Shown piece by piece: positions 10,247 to 20,290 of a stretch of 64,000 nt of DNA. The stretch is taken from NCBI RefSeq assembly GCF_900497805.2, contig NW_020954557.1, forward strand, positions 37,725,264-37,789,263, given 5' to 3'. Within the stretch, counting starts at the first letter, position 1. Each line of letters starts with the position of its first letter. Made by a program: the position numbers and the translations under genes. Below the pieces are notes generated by a model. The model saw only the letters and a program-made list of their open reading frames with translations. It searched no databases and was not told the DNA's origin. This stretch comes from Vombatus ursinus (taxonomy: Eukaryota; Chordata; Mammalia; Diprotodontia; Vombatidae).

Positions 10247-11365
10247 AACTCCCTTAGGACAGGTCTACTAGGCCAAAGCACATTAGAGGATTCAGTATAT
10301 TCATACAGTGTAGACAGTCAAGATAGATAAATTCTTCTTTAAAGCTCACTTTTAGTTATTTGGATTAAAAAAATCTTTAAAACCATGATTTATTGGAGCC
10401 TAAGTAGTTTGTGAATTATTTGGATCGGTTGTCTACATTAACCAAATAAAAAATCAATTTTATTTTCTTTGGCTTCATTCTGGCTATGGAGACCTCATAG
10501 ACTAGCCACTCTGAAAAAAAGCCCCCAGAAACTATTTTTTACCACCAGCTTTCTTTAGGGAAAATTATTCAAGTCAAGAAATGGAACGATAATTAATTTG
10601 CTCACACAGCCTTCAAGAATCTATAGTTAAGTCTGAATGATATTTATTCATTTTTCTAATGATATCTGATCTGGGCTTGGAATTTTGAGTGGGTTCTAGC
10701 AGTGAACAAAGGAAGGGATGACCCATTTTTATTTGATCAGGTTTATCAGAAATCTTTGCTTCCAAGTACTTTGAATTATTCTCATGATCATTTTGTTCTT
10801 CCTCTTCCCCAGTGCAAAGTCTCAAAGATTGATTAGGACTCCTGTTAATGCATCACTCCATTCATTCAATCAAAAAATCATGAGGATGCACGAGTCAAAT
10901 AATTTGCATGCTGATTAATTTACAGATGATATTCTCTTTCCCTGCTAAATCTAATCAACATGTAATTTCTTTCCCATTGTCTGACTAAAGTTCTTTAAGT
11001 ACTGCAGGGGAGGTAAATGTCATGAAATTCAGTTCAAAGAAAACACGATGAATTCCTATAGAACGGGGAAGGCAGTTGGAAAAAATGAGGAAGTGATTCT
11101 TTCTAGAGTCCTTTGTATTTTCTGGTATAAATTTTCTTCCTCTCCTGCCAGTTGTGTCCAATTACAGTGTTTCCACTATACCATATAGCCCCAATTTCAT
11201 GGGTTGGTCGGGATCATTATCCGGTGGTCATCCTTTGATTCTTGAGTCTCTCTGGACTTAGCTAGGCCAGCTCCCATAACATACCTTACCTCTCTCCACC
11301 TTTTGGGATTCTCAGCTCCTTTCAGTAACTGTCTTTCCTTAATCTTCCAGTTTTTAGTTTAGTGT
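10247..11365. other. Unassigned sequence
   Basis: About 1.1 kb with no recognised gene or repeat, apart from a short motif at 10473-10510 that repeats the one at 9168-9205. The minus-strand frame at 10613-10825 has no recognised similarity and I do not call it a gene. Confidence 0.4.
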
Positions 11366-11369
11366 TAGG

Positions 11370-11830
11370 ACAGAGTTACCTCCTTCCTAATCGCTTTGTA
11401 TTTATTTTGTGTTTATTTATCAGTGAAGGTTCCCCCCATTAGAGCGTAAACACCCTGAGGGCAGGTGCTGTTTTGTTTTATCTTTGTTGTTGTTCTTGAG
11501 TCCTTTCAGTGGTGTCCCACTCTTCTCTACCCATTTGGGGTTTTTTTGGCAAAAAACTGGAGTGGTTTGCCATTTCCTTCCCTAGTTCATTTTACAGATG
11601 AGGAAACTGAGGCAAACAGAGTTAAGTGACTTGACCAGAGTCACACAGTTAGTAAGTGTCTGAGGCTGGATTTGAACTCAGGTCTTCCTGAGTCCAGGCC
11701 CCGGTGCTCTATCTATTTTGCCATCTACCTGCTCCTTTATCTTTGTATTCCCCTTTCTCTCCCCTGCATAATTAGCATAGTGCCTGGCACAATGGTCATG
11801 AATAAATTATTGAATTGAATTGACGAGCAC
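11370..11830 (+). mobile_element. L2 LINE 3' end split by a SINE
   Basis: CCCATTAGAGCGTAAACACCCTGAGGGCAGG precedes the SINE and GTATTCCCCTTTCTC, then GCATAGTGCCTGGCAC and AATAAATTATTGAATTG follow it. Together they make a standard L2 3' UTR interrupted at about 11485-11738. Confidence 0.8.
11485..11738 (-). mobile_element. Mar1-type CORE-SINE with RTE-like tail, antisense
   Basis: Starts TTGTTGTTGTTCTTGAGTCC (reverse complement of the RTE-like tail), then TGGTTTGCCATTTCCTTC and TTTTACAGATGAGGAAACTGAGGC, and ends at the decayed tRNA-like head. Inserted in an L2 3' end. Confidence 0.88.
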
Positions 11831-11879
11831 AAACTCCATTTCTGGGCACATGCTCAGGGCATTTTCAGCTTTACCCTAA

Positions 11880-13165
11880 GGCTCTGTACGGGGCCCTCTT
11901 CTTTTTCTCTCTAATTCACTCATTTGGTGAATTCATCAGCTTCCATGAGTTTAATTATCATCTCTATGCACATGACTCCTATCAACCACTAGCTTCTCCC
12001 CTGAGTGAGTTTCATATCGCAAACTACTTGTTGAACATTTCAAACTGACATTATAGACATTTGAAAGGGGCAGCCAGGTGGCGCCATAGTGCATAGAGTG
12101 CTGGGCCTGGAGTCAGGAAGAATCACCTTCCTGGGTTCAGATATTTGACCTCAGGCACGTTCTAGCTGTGTGACCCTGAGCAAGTCACTTAACCCTGTTT
12201 GCCTTAGTTTCCTCATCTGCAAAATGAGCTGGAGAAGGAAACGGCAAGCCACCCCAGTATCTTTGCCAAGAAAACCCCAAAAGGGGTCACAAAGAGTCAG
12301 ACATGATTGAAACAACAACAAGCCATTTTAAAATCAACATGTCTAAACCAGAACTCATTATCCTCTCTGCAAGACCTACCTCTCTCTTGATTTCTAACAA
12401 GGGCTCTACTATCCTCCCAGCCACCGAGGTTCATAACCTCAGTGTCGTCTATACTCTCACGCATCCCACATATCTAATCAGTTGTTTTTATTTCCAAAAT
12501 GACAGTCCCTTCTGTCCACTCAACCAACCACCTTCCTAGATCAAACCCTCTTCACTTCTCATTTGGAATAATGCAATAGTCTTTTAATTGGTCTCCCTGC
12601 TTCAAGTCTCTCAACAATCTAATATATTCTCCACTATTGCCAAAGGGGAAAATTTTCCTGAAGTGTAGGATGGACCATGTCATTCTCCTACTTAGTAAAT
12701 TCCAGTGACTTCTGACCGATTCCTAGGATCAAATGTAAAGTCCTTTGTTTGGCATTTAAAGTTCTTTACAACATGACCCCATTCTGGCCTTATTCCACAT
12801 TACCCTGTGATCCAGAGGAACAGGCCTTCTTGCTCCTCCTTCCACAAGACAGTCTCCATGTGTTTGCACTGGTTGTCCTTCATGCCTCTGATATATTCCC
12901 TCTGCCTCTTAGAACCCCTGACTTTCTTTCAGAGTCAGTTTAGACACTGCCTTCTATAGTAAGGCCTTTCCTGGTCCCCTAAGCTCCTTACCCCAAAGGT
13001 TACTATATTTACTTTGTGTATCTTTTGAATACATAAACATATAGTGCGTATTGTTTTTCCTATGAGAATGGAAACTCACCTAGGAGGTTTTGAGTAAGCT
13101 TTTGTCTTTGCATTGCCAAGAGCTTAGCACAATACCTGGGGCTTAATAGGTATTTAATTAAAAAT
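11880..13165 (+). mobile_element. L2 LINE, reverse-transcriptase C-terminal part to 3' end, split by a SINE
   Basis: GGGCCCTCTTCTTTTTCTC and TTTAATTATCATCTCTATGCACATGACTCC correspond to the L2 region around the YADD catalytic motif, decayed here. After the SINE the frame at 12303-12539 reads FKINMSKPELIIL, then ILPATEVHNLSV (the L2 ILPVTQ..NLGV segment). The frame at 12749-12943 reads MAFKVLYNMTPFWPYS. It ends near 13160 with the AGCTTAGCACAATACCTGG and TTAATAGG tail. Confidence 0.85.
12066..12325 (+). mobile_element. Mar1-type CORE-SINE with RTE-like tail
   Basis: GGGGCAGCCAGGTGGCGCC head, AGCTGTGTGACCCTGAGC core, then GAGCTGGAGAAGGAAACGGC and AAAGAGTCAGACATGATTG ending in CAACAACAA. The flanks ACATTTGAAA and CCATTTTAAAA look like a diverged target-site duplication within L2. 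Confidence 0.92.
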
Positions 13166-13213
13166 TTTTTAAAAAAATACTTGATTTGCCAGTATCACCT
13201 TGAAGATCTAGAG

Positions 13214-13402
13214 CAGGGGTAGAGAACCCGTGCCCTTGAGGCCACACGTGGCCCAATAGGTCTTCAAGTGTGGCCCTTTGACTGAATGCAAACTTCACAA
13301 AACAAAAAAGATTTGTTCTGTAAAACGGACTCAGTCAAAAGGCTGCACCCAAGGACCTAGAAGCCCACATGTGGCCTCACGGATGCAGGCTCCCTGCCCC
13401 TG
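13214..13402. mobile_element. Palindromic hAT MITE (copy 2)
   Basis: A 189-bp element starting CAGGGGTAGAGAACC and ending GGCTCCCTGCCCCTG, with the same two-arm fold as the copy at 2586-2770. It has an exact 8-bp duplication ATCTAGAG at 13206-13213 and 13403-13410, matching the nTCTAGAn preference of many hAT transposases. Non-coding. Confidence 0.92.
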
Positions 13403-13640
13403 ATCTAGAGTAACCACCTCGTTGTGAAGAGACATTAAGATTTTGGTGGATAAACCAAACAATCACCTTTAAAAGAATATCCCTTAGTGAGCCAAATGTC
13501 TGATAAAACATTGTGGTATAGTAACATCTGTAACTGGTATAGGTCAGGAATGAAGTGTTTTGGTTAACTGAATTTTCTGACTTACTAACCTTTAACCCAG
13601 TGTTCACTGTTTAGGGATGTTCCTTCTTAGGAAAATGGAC

Positions 13641-13803
13641 CTGTGGAATGTAGCTCCTACCTTTGGAATTTTATTTAGCATTTGTCCAATTGCATTAGTT
13701 TATGTCTTAGTGGCATAAACTTAGGGATCTGTGGAATGTAGCTCCTATGTTTGGAATTTTATTTAGCATTTGTCCAATTGTATTAGTTTATGTCTTAGTG
13801 ACA
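13641..13803. repeat. Tandem duplication, 88-bp period
   Basis: About 75 bp starting CTGTGGAATGTAGCTCCTA at 13641 recur starting at 13729, with about four differences. The rest of the period is unrelated flank. Two copies only. Confidence 0.9.
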
Positions 13804-13884
13804 CATGGTTTTTAAAATCTATTTTTTTAATTTTAAAAAGTTTTATTCATACCTTTTGTTTGTATGTACAATATTCCACATCCC

Positions 13885-14130
13885 TAGTGGAGGCAGCTAG
13901 GTGACAGAGTAGATACAGTGCTGTGCCTGGACTCAGGAAGACCTGAGTTCAAATCAGCCTCAGACACTTACTAGCTATGTGGTCCTGGCCCTTAACCTCT
14001 GTCTGTTTCAGTTTCCTCAACTGTAAAATGGGGATAATAATAACACCTACCTCCCAGGATTTTGTGAAGATCAAATGAGACAATACTTGTAAAGTGCTTG
14101 TCATAGTGCCTGGCTTAATAAATTCTTTTT
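13885..14130 (+). mobile_element. CORE-SINE (Mar1/MIR type)
   Basis: GGAGGCAGCTAGGTGACAGAG head, GACCTGAGTTCAAATC B-box-like motif, ACTTACTAGCTATGTGG core, ACTGTAAAATGGGGATAATA, and a GTGCCTGGCTTAATAAATTC tail. Confidence 0.9.
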
Positions 14131-14149
14131 CCTTTCTTCCCTCCCTCTA

Positions 14150-14645
14150 GTCCTCTTTCCAAAAATGAAGTTTGTTTCCTTGTATGTCCCCTGGAACCAA
14201 GATTTCTCATTGTATTTAGTCTCAATTTTAGTATTGTTTTCTTCCTTCCTTCCTTCCTTCCTTCCTTCCTTCCTCTCTCCCTCCCTCCCTCCCTCCTTCC
14301 TCCTTCCTTTCTTTTTTTTTGTTTTGTATGTTGTTTTTCTGGTTTTGTTTTCTGTTTCAAATCTTTTCACGCAAGTCTTCCCATGTTTCTTTGAATTCTT
14401 AATATTTGTAATTTCTTAAGGCATCCATATACAACAATTTCTCCAGCCATTCCTTAATCAACGCAGATCCGCTTTGTTTGCATTTTTTTGTTACTACTAA
14501 AAGTGCTGCTACAACTATTTTGCTACATATGTAAATTATCTCCTCATCTTTGGCCTCCTTGGAATATGTGTCCAGTAGTAGGATCACCAGGTTAAAAAAA
14601 AACATTTTCAAAAGTTATGAGAAATTATAGATTTTTTTAAAGCTT
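14150..14645 (-). mobile_element. Old LINE-1 3' region, antisense, with microsatellite
   Basis: CAACAATTTCTCCAGCCATTCC, AAAAGTGCTGCTACAACTA and CCAGTAGTAGGATCACC are the antisense of the C-terminal ORF2 / 3' region of an older marsupial LINE-1 subfamily, in the same order as at 33700-33865. A (TTCC)n/(TCCC)n block (about 14243-14318) lies in it and produces the mirror-image low-complexity frames on both strands. Confidence 0.7.
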
Positions 14646-14734
14646 GTTTAGAGATTATTCTCTCTTATGACAACTGCAGTTTCTATAGGTTCTCAGATTA
14701 AGAATGATTGAATTTCTTGGGAAATGAGGGGTAA

Positions 14735-15490
14735 ATGAGGTCTGACCATGTCATTCCTCTGGTCAGACTTCAGTGTCTCTTGCCTCTAGAAAAAAATACA
14801 GACTCCGCTGTTGACATGTTAATCCCTTCACAGTCTGGTGCCAACCTATCTTTCTTCCTAGATTGATTTCAGATTAGTCCCCCTCATGCCCTCTCTGCTG
14901 CAGACAAACTGGTCTGGTTGATGTTTCCCATACACATGTGATACTCCATTTCCTGCTGTCCACCATGCTTAGAATGCTCTTGCATACTCATTTTACCTCT
15001 TAAAAGTGCTAGTTCACTTTAAGACTCAGCTCAAGTGGCCTTTAACTACAAGAGACCTTTCCTGATCCCACCTGCCCCCAACCCTGCTGAAATTTCATTG
15101 ACTTATCTGTGTACAAATTATTTTCCCCAAGTGGAAGGCAAGGGCTTTGTATCTTCTCAGGGCAGCCAGGTGGATAAAAGTGCTGGGCCTTATGTAAGGA
15201 AAACTCATCTTCCTGAGTTCAAATCTGGCCTCAGACACTCACTAGCTGTGTGCCTTTGGGCAAGTCACTTAATTCTGTTTGCCTCAGTTTCCTCATCTGT
15301 AAAATGAGCTGGAGAAGGAAATGGCAAACCAATCTAGTACCGTTCCCAAGAAAATCCTAAATGGGGTCATGAAAGGTCGGGCACAACTGAAAAATGACTG
15401 AACAACAAATTGTATTTTGTGCTCCCTGCACAGTTTCTTAAATGTAGTATACACTTAATAAACGCTTGTTGAATTGAAGTGAATTGGTAG
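14735..15490 (+). mobile_element. L2 LINE 3' part split by a SINE
   Basis: GACCATGTCATTCCTCTGGTC, CAGTCTGGTGCCAACCTATC, CACCATGCTTAGAATGCTC and AAGACTCAGCTCAAGTGG are L2 C-terminal coding sequence of the subfamily also common in placental mammals. After the SINE it ends TATACACTTAATAAACGCTTGTTGAATTG. Confidence 0.78.
15166..15412 (+). mobile_element. Mar1-type CORE-SINE with RTE-like tail
   Basis: GGCAGCCAGGTGGATAAAAG head, ACTAGCTGTGTGCCTTTGGGC core, TGAGCTGGAGAAGGAAATGGC and GAAAGGTCGGGCACAACTG, ending in ACTGAACAACAA. The plus-strand frame of 90 codons over it is fortuitous. Confidence 0.92.
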
Positions 15491-16205
15491 TGCTTGGGGG
15501 CATAGTGCACTTTTCCTACTTTCATTCTTGGCTCCTTTATTCTGTTGCTTCTGTGGGATGAGCTCTGCTTTCCCCTACTTTGGCTACATGATCTAGCAGT
15601 AATTTCTTGTTTACAGACCTAATATCAGTTTTTCTCAGAACTTCTTTAATTGTTTTGTGGTGACCTGTGTGTGCAGTATGGTGTTATATTGTTAAGTATA
15701 ACCTTTGGCCAACCAAACTGTTCTCCCCAAATATAGATTTTACTGTTTTTGCTTTAAGTAGAGGTGACCTGTAAACTGACATTTTCATTCCTTCTTTTTA
15801 TGGACTTGGAAGACCATAATTAACATAGGTAAAATCTTTCAAAGTTATTTCCAGATCTTCTTTTTTCCCTTTTTGTCTGAGGATTTTAGGCAGGTACAAA
15901 TTAGTCCCATGTTACTTGGACTCTCTCAGGCTTTCATCATCAACTTCTGAGAGTACACTCTACCTAACTTGTTACTGTATTAATTCAAAGATTATTTCAT
16001 TGAGTTTCTATTCTCTTACAGATGTAATTTAAATTATTGGAAATTGGCATTTCTTTCCAATTTGACCTAGGATTTAGTTAGCAGTAAACACCAGTTCCAA
16101 AAACCAGGATTCCAAAGAGGTATTAACCAATTTTCTCATCTTTAAGGTACTTCCTAACTGATCCTGATTTTCAAAACTGGGATGAGAGTAGAGTTTGTAA
16201 ATGAA
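15491..16205. other. Unassigned sequence
   Basis: About 0.7 kb without a recognised gene or repeat. Confidence 0.4.
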
Positions 16206-16964
16206 AGGTTAGTGAGTTTGACTTTGAATATGTCATTAAAGATGTTGTTAGTGAAAATCTATTAAACTGGAGACTTCAAAGAGGCTTCTTCAAAAATAAG
16301 TCATGCCAGACTAACCTCATTTCCTTTTTTGACAGGGTTACTAAACTAGTAAGTTAGGAAGTGCTGAAGACATAGTTTAGCTAGATTTTAGCAAAGAATT
16401 TGAGAATATGTTATATTATTCTGTTGGAAAACATGGAAAGATGTAAACTAAAAAAAGCCCACTTTTTCTTAACATCCTCTCAACCTATCACTGTACATCT
16501 CTCCTCCTTTTCTCAGTCAAATTTCTAGAAAAATCTGTCCACATTTGTCACCTCCACTTCTTCCCCTCTTACTCATTTCTCATCCCCATGCAATCTGGCT
16601 TACCACTTTATCACTCAACTAAAACCATCTCTCCAAATTTACCAGTGATCTCTTCCTTGTCAAATCTAATAGCTTTTTCTCATTCCTCATCCTTTTGGAA
16701 TTCTCTGTAACATTTGACTCTCCTCCTGGACACTCTCTCCTCTCTGGGTTTTGGGTTTGTTTTTTGGGTTTGTTTTTTTTTGACACTGCTTTCTCAGGGT
16801 TCTCCTCCTACCTGTCTGACCTTTCTTTCTCACTCTGCTTTGGTATCCCACACTCCATTTGTGTTTGTATTCCAAGGCTCTGCCTGGTCTTTCTTCTCTT
16901 TTCTCTCTAGTTCTTTCCTTTGACGAATCTCATTAACTATCAAGGGTTAAATTATCATTTCACA

Positions 16965-17040
16965 TATATGTGTATATATATATATGCATACACAAATCTG
17001 CATATATATGTGTATTTATATGTGTGTACATATACACACT
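16965..17040. repeat. AT/TG microsatellite
   Basis: Alternating ATATATGTGTATATA-type sequence inside L2 next to the YBX3-like insertion. Confidence 0.9.
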
Positions 17041-17059
17041 GATCTACTGTCACACAAAG

Positions 17060-17428
17060 AGTAGCCAAGGCAACATATTTGAAACAGCAAGTTACCCTGA
17101 GGAAGAGTCAGGAAACAGCAGGTGCCAGGCAAGTCCACTATCACCTCTACCACCTTGACTACCATTTCTCCTCAGACCTTGATGGAGAGAACCCAGGACC
17201 CTGAACCCATGAGTCTTGGGAATAGCAATGCTTCCAGCCATCATCCTGGGAAGCAACCCTCTGGCAATACAGCCTGGCAACTGCTCTTGCAGGTGCTATA
17301 TGCACAGCTATTGAAGACCCAGAAAAGAGAGTTCTCACCACCATGGTCTTTGGCACCATCAAATGGTTCAATATCAGAAACTGATGTGATTTTGTCAGTG
17401 GGAATGACTTTAAAGAAGAGTCATTAAC
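17060..17428 (+). pseudogene. YBX3: YBX3-like (cold-shock domain protein) pseudogene fragment
   Basis: The frame from 17122 reads GKSTITSTTLTTISPQ, then TQDPEPMSLGNSN, which parallels the Thr-rich YBX3 N-terminus (EATTTTTTTLPQ ... PQDPAPKSP). After a frame change the sequence at 17300-17425 translates as AIEDPEKRVLTTMVFGTIKW and then FNIRN, stop, CDFVSGNDFKEE. This matches the start of the YBX cold-shock domain ([36 protein letters not shown]); the stop falls in the GYGFI RNA-binding motif. The YBX3 N-terminus distinguishes it from YBX1, which lacks the Thr run. No intron is seen, as expected of a retrocopy. The homology ends after about 130 codons, where a SINE begins, and I do not recognise YBX3 beyond the SINE. 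It is broken and lies inside an L2, so it is not a working gene. Confidence 0.8.
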
Positions 17429-17690
17429 TACTGTGCCACCTAAGTGGCACAGTAGATAGAGTGCTGGTCCTGGAGTCAGGAAGACTCATCTTCCTGAATT
17501 CAAATCTGGCCTTAGACACTTACTAGCTATGTGACCCTGAGCAAGTCACTTAACCTTGTTTGCCTTAGTTTTCTCATCTGTAAAATGAATTGGAGAAGGA
17601 AATGACAAGCTACTCCAGTATCTTTGCCAAGAAAATCCCAAATGGAATCACAAAGAGTCAAACACTACTGAAAAATGACTGAACATTAAC
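17429..17690 (+). mobile_element. Mar1-type CORE-SINE with RTE-like tail
   Basis: GGCACAGTAGATAGAGTGCTGG head, ACTAGCTATGTGACCCTGAGC core, GAATTGGAGAAGGAAATGAC and AAAGAGTCAAACACTACTG. The flanks ATTAACTACTGTGC and ATTAACACCTACTGCACC look like a degraded duplication, so the SINE landed in the YBX3-containing insert. Confidence 0.9.
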
Positions 17691-17895
17691 ACCTACTGCA
17701 CCCTGAGGTCCATGGGAATTGTCCATCTGACTTGCATCTGAATCCTTCCATGTGGGTTGTCTCTACCATTGGAATGTGAGCTCCTTGAAAGTAGAGACTG
17801 TCTCACTTTTCTATTTCTATCTCTTATGCTTAGCATAGTGCTTTACACATAATAAATGTGTAATTTATTTACACTTAATAAATGCTTCATATATT
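17691..17895 (+). other. 3' part of the insert that carries the YBX3-like segment
   Basis: About 200 bp ending in an L2/MIR-like tail (GGAATGTGAGCTCCTTGAAAG ... CACATAATAAATG ... CTTAATAAATGCTTC), after which the host L2 resumes near 17905 (GATTCCCAGATATACAC). It holds AATAAA signals. It could be a separate L2 end or the 3' part of a chimeric retrocopy; the sequence does not decide. Confidence 0.45.
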
Positions 17896-17939
17896 TGCTC
17901 ATTCATCCATGATTCCCAGATATACACAGATAGGTGTGA

Positions 17940-18022
17940 ACATGTATATATGTGCATATAACTATACTTACATATATGTATGTGTGTATATACATAGATG
18001 TGTATGTGATATATATGTAGTC
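17940..18022. repeat. TA/TG-rich microsatellite
   Basis: ATGTATATATGTGCATATA-type imperfect repeats inside L2. Confidence 0.85.
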
Positions 18023-19626
18023 TCTCTCTTGAGTTACAATAAGTTGCCCTGTAAGCATCTCAAACTCAATATGTCCAAGACAAAATCCCTTGTCCTTTCC
18101 TCCAAACCTACTCCTCTTCCTAAGTTTATTCTTTCTATTGAGGGTAAGGCCATCCTTTTAGTCACCCAAGGTCATAGATTCAGAGTGATCTTTAGCTCTT
18201 TTTTCTCCCTCATCCCCCCATATCCAACCAGTCATTAATTTTGGCTAGTTCTACCTCTACAACATCTCTCTAATCCATGCCCTTCTCTCCACTCACAGCC
18301 ACCACTCTAGTTCAGGCCCTTGTCATCACCTTTTATCTGGCCTGTTGTCCTCACCTTTTCCTTGGTCTCCTAGCCTTCAATCTCTCCCTTCTCACTCCAT
18401 ACTCCACAAAGCTGCCAAAATGGTATTTCTAAAGCAGATATCTGATCATGTCTTTCCCCAGTTCAAGAAGCTCCAATGATTCCTGCTGCCTCCAGGATAA
18501 AATAAAAATTCCCTTGTTTGGCTTTTCAAACCTTCTATAGTCTATGTCTATCTTATCTGTCCAGTCTTATTACTCATTGCTTCCCTTCACTCACTCTATG
18601 ACCCCCCCAAACCAGCCTATGTGTTTCCTTATATATTGGCATCCCATCCACCCTATTTATCTTTACAGAGGACCCTGGAATGCATGCCTCCCTCACCTTC
18701 CCTTTTCAGAATTCCTTTCTTCCTTTAAAACCCAGTTCAGGATCTCTCCCTGAGAGTGGGGTGGGAGGAAGCTACTAGTATTCCTCCTCCCCAACTAATT
18801 ATTTTGTATTTCTTAGCATATATTTTGTATGTGCATTTGTTGTTTCTTCAAATAGATTGTGAGATTGACACTAGGGAATGTTTCATTTTTGTCTTTGTAT
18901 TTCTAGCACCTGACGGTGCCTGACATATAGTAAGCATTTAATAAATGCTCGCTGACTGATTGATTAGAAAATAATATGATTAGATGGAACTGGATGATTG
19001 GCCAGACTTAAGTAGTCATTAATGGTTCAGTGTTCAATGCCAACTTGGAAGGAGATCTGCACTGGATTGCCCCCCCCCCCCTTCCACTGGGAACTGTGCT
19101 TGACTCTGTTCTGTTTAAAATTTCTATCAGTGATTTAGATAAAAGGAAAGGTGACATGTTCTCAAACTAGGAAATGACACAACGCTGGGAGGGATAGCTA
19201 ATATACTGGATAAAAGAATGAGGATCCAGAAAGAACTTGACAGGCTAAAACATTGGGCTGACTCTAATATGATATAATTCAATAGGAATAAATGTCAAGT
19301 CTTGAAAACCAACTTCCCAGTTGCAGGATAGGGGAGATGTGGTAAGACATTAGTTTGCCTGAAAGAGATCTTGGGTTTTAGTGGACTGAAAGCTCAATAT
19401 GAATGAGCATTGTGGTGTGGAAGCCAGGAAAATTAATGTGATCTTAACAAAATTATAGCTTCCAGGAATAAGGAGGTAGTAGTCTCTATGTACTCTGCTC
19501 CAGACAAACTGAATATTGACTAGTGTACTCAGTTCTATAGCAGTTTTTATTTAGAAAAAATCAACTATCCTGGCGAAGGGTCTTAAATTCATTTCATATT
19601 TTCAAAAGACTAGTTACTTAGTATTT

Positions 19627-19870
19627 TTCAGGCAGCTAGGTAGTATAGTGAGTAGAGTGCTGGATGTGGAGTTAGGACAACATGAATTCAAAACCCACCT
19701 TAGATATCTACTAATGGTGTGATTCTGGCAAGTTACTGAAATTAGTTTCCTGATCTGTAAAATAAGGAAAAAAATAGCACCCACATAGTTGTTGTGAGGA
19801 TCAAATGAGAGGACATAAGTAAAGGGATTTGCAAATCTTAAAGCACTATATAATACTAGCTATTGCATTA
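19627..19870 (+). mobile_element. CORE-SINE (Mar1/MIR type) in CR1/L3
   Basis: CAGGCAGCTAGGTAGTATAGTG head, TGTGATTCTGGCAAGTTAC core, CTGATCTGTAAAATAAGG, and a TAAAGCACTATATAATACTAGC tail. CR1/L3 sequence lies on both sides. Confidence 0.88.
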
Positions 19871-20290
19871 TGATGATGAAGTAATCATAGGTAGTTTTTG
19901 AAGGGACTGAGGATGTTTAGCCTGGCGGAGAGAAGAATCAGGGTGGGTATAGTAGTACCTCTCTTCAAGTATTTGAAGAGCTCTTAAATGAATGAGAGTA
20001 AAACTTGTTTTATTTGACCCAACAAGGCAGCACCAAGAACAATAAGAGGAAATTGCAAAGGGGCAACTTTAGACTCGATGGTGGAGAAATATGTCTAACA
20101 ATTAGATCTGTCCAAAGTGGAATGGACTGCCTCAGGAAGAGGTAAATTCCTTTTCTTTTGAGGTCTTCAAGCAGGGGGCAGATGACCACTTATGAATGTT
20201 ATAGAGGGGATCCCTTTTTAGGCATAGGTTCAAGTTGATGGCCACTAAAATCCCTTTCAGATCCGAAATTCTGTGATTCTTCATGATTTT

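Larger units (their letters stand above)
16464..18965 (+). mobile_element. L2 LINE inserted in CR1/L3
   Basis: The coding traces are in the expected order. 16600-16730 covers the FRPHHSTETALSKVTNDLL and FSILILLDLSAAFDT region. 16714-16923 reads LLDTLSSLGF with the VPQGSVLGPLLFSLY segment decayed to VFQGSAWSFFSFLS. 18060-18238 reads LKLNMSKTKSLVLSSKPTPLP. 18440-18730 is the last RT part. It ends at about 18960 with TTAATAAATGCTCGCTGACTGATTG. Sequence near the two junctions (CTAAAAAA and TTAGAAAATAAT) may be a diverged target duplication. A YBX3-like segment interrupts it. Confidence 0.85.
16210..20290 (+). mobile_element. CR1/L3 LINE, reverse transcriptase to 3' end, host of nested insertions
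   Basis: The left part (16210-16463) reads CATGCCAGACTAACCTCATTTCC and TTTAGCTAGATTTTAGCAAAG, the LDFSKAFD part of CR1-type reverse transcriptases. The element resumes at about 18966 with GTCATTAATGGTTCAGTG and AACTTGGAAGGAG, then passes decayed sequence at the GVPQGS and FADDTK positions to GCTGGGAGGGATAGC, GTTTTAGTGGACTGAAAGC and GGATGTTTAGCCTGG. It ends TCCGAAATTCTGTGATTC, the short repeated tail typical of CR1. It is interrupted by L2 (16464-18965) and a SINE (19627-19870). Many stops; ancient. Confidence 0.87.

Noticed and set aside
14101-14419. Mirror-image frames on both strands (KKEGRKEGRK and LPSFLPSFL)
   Set aside because: Both are read through the same (TTCC)n/(TCCC)n tract.
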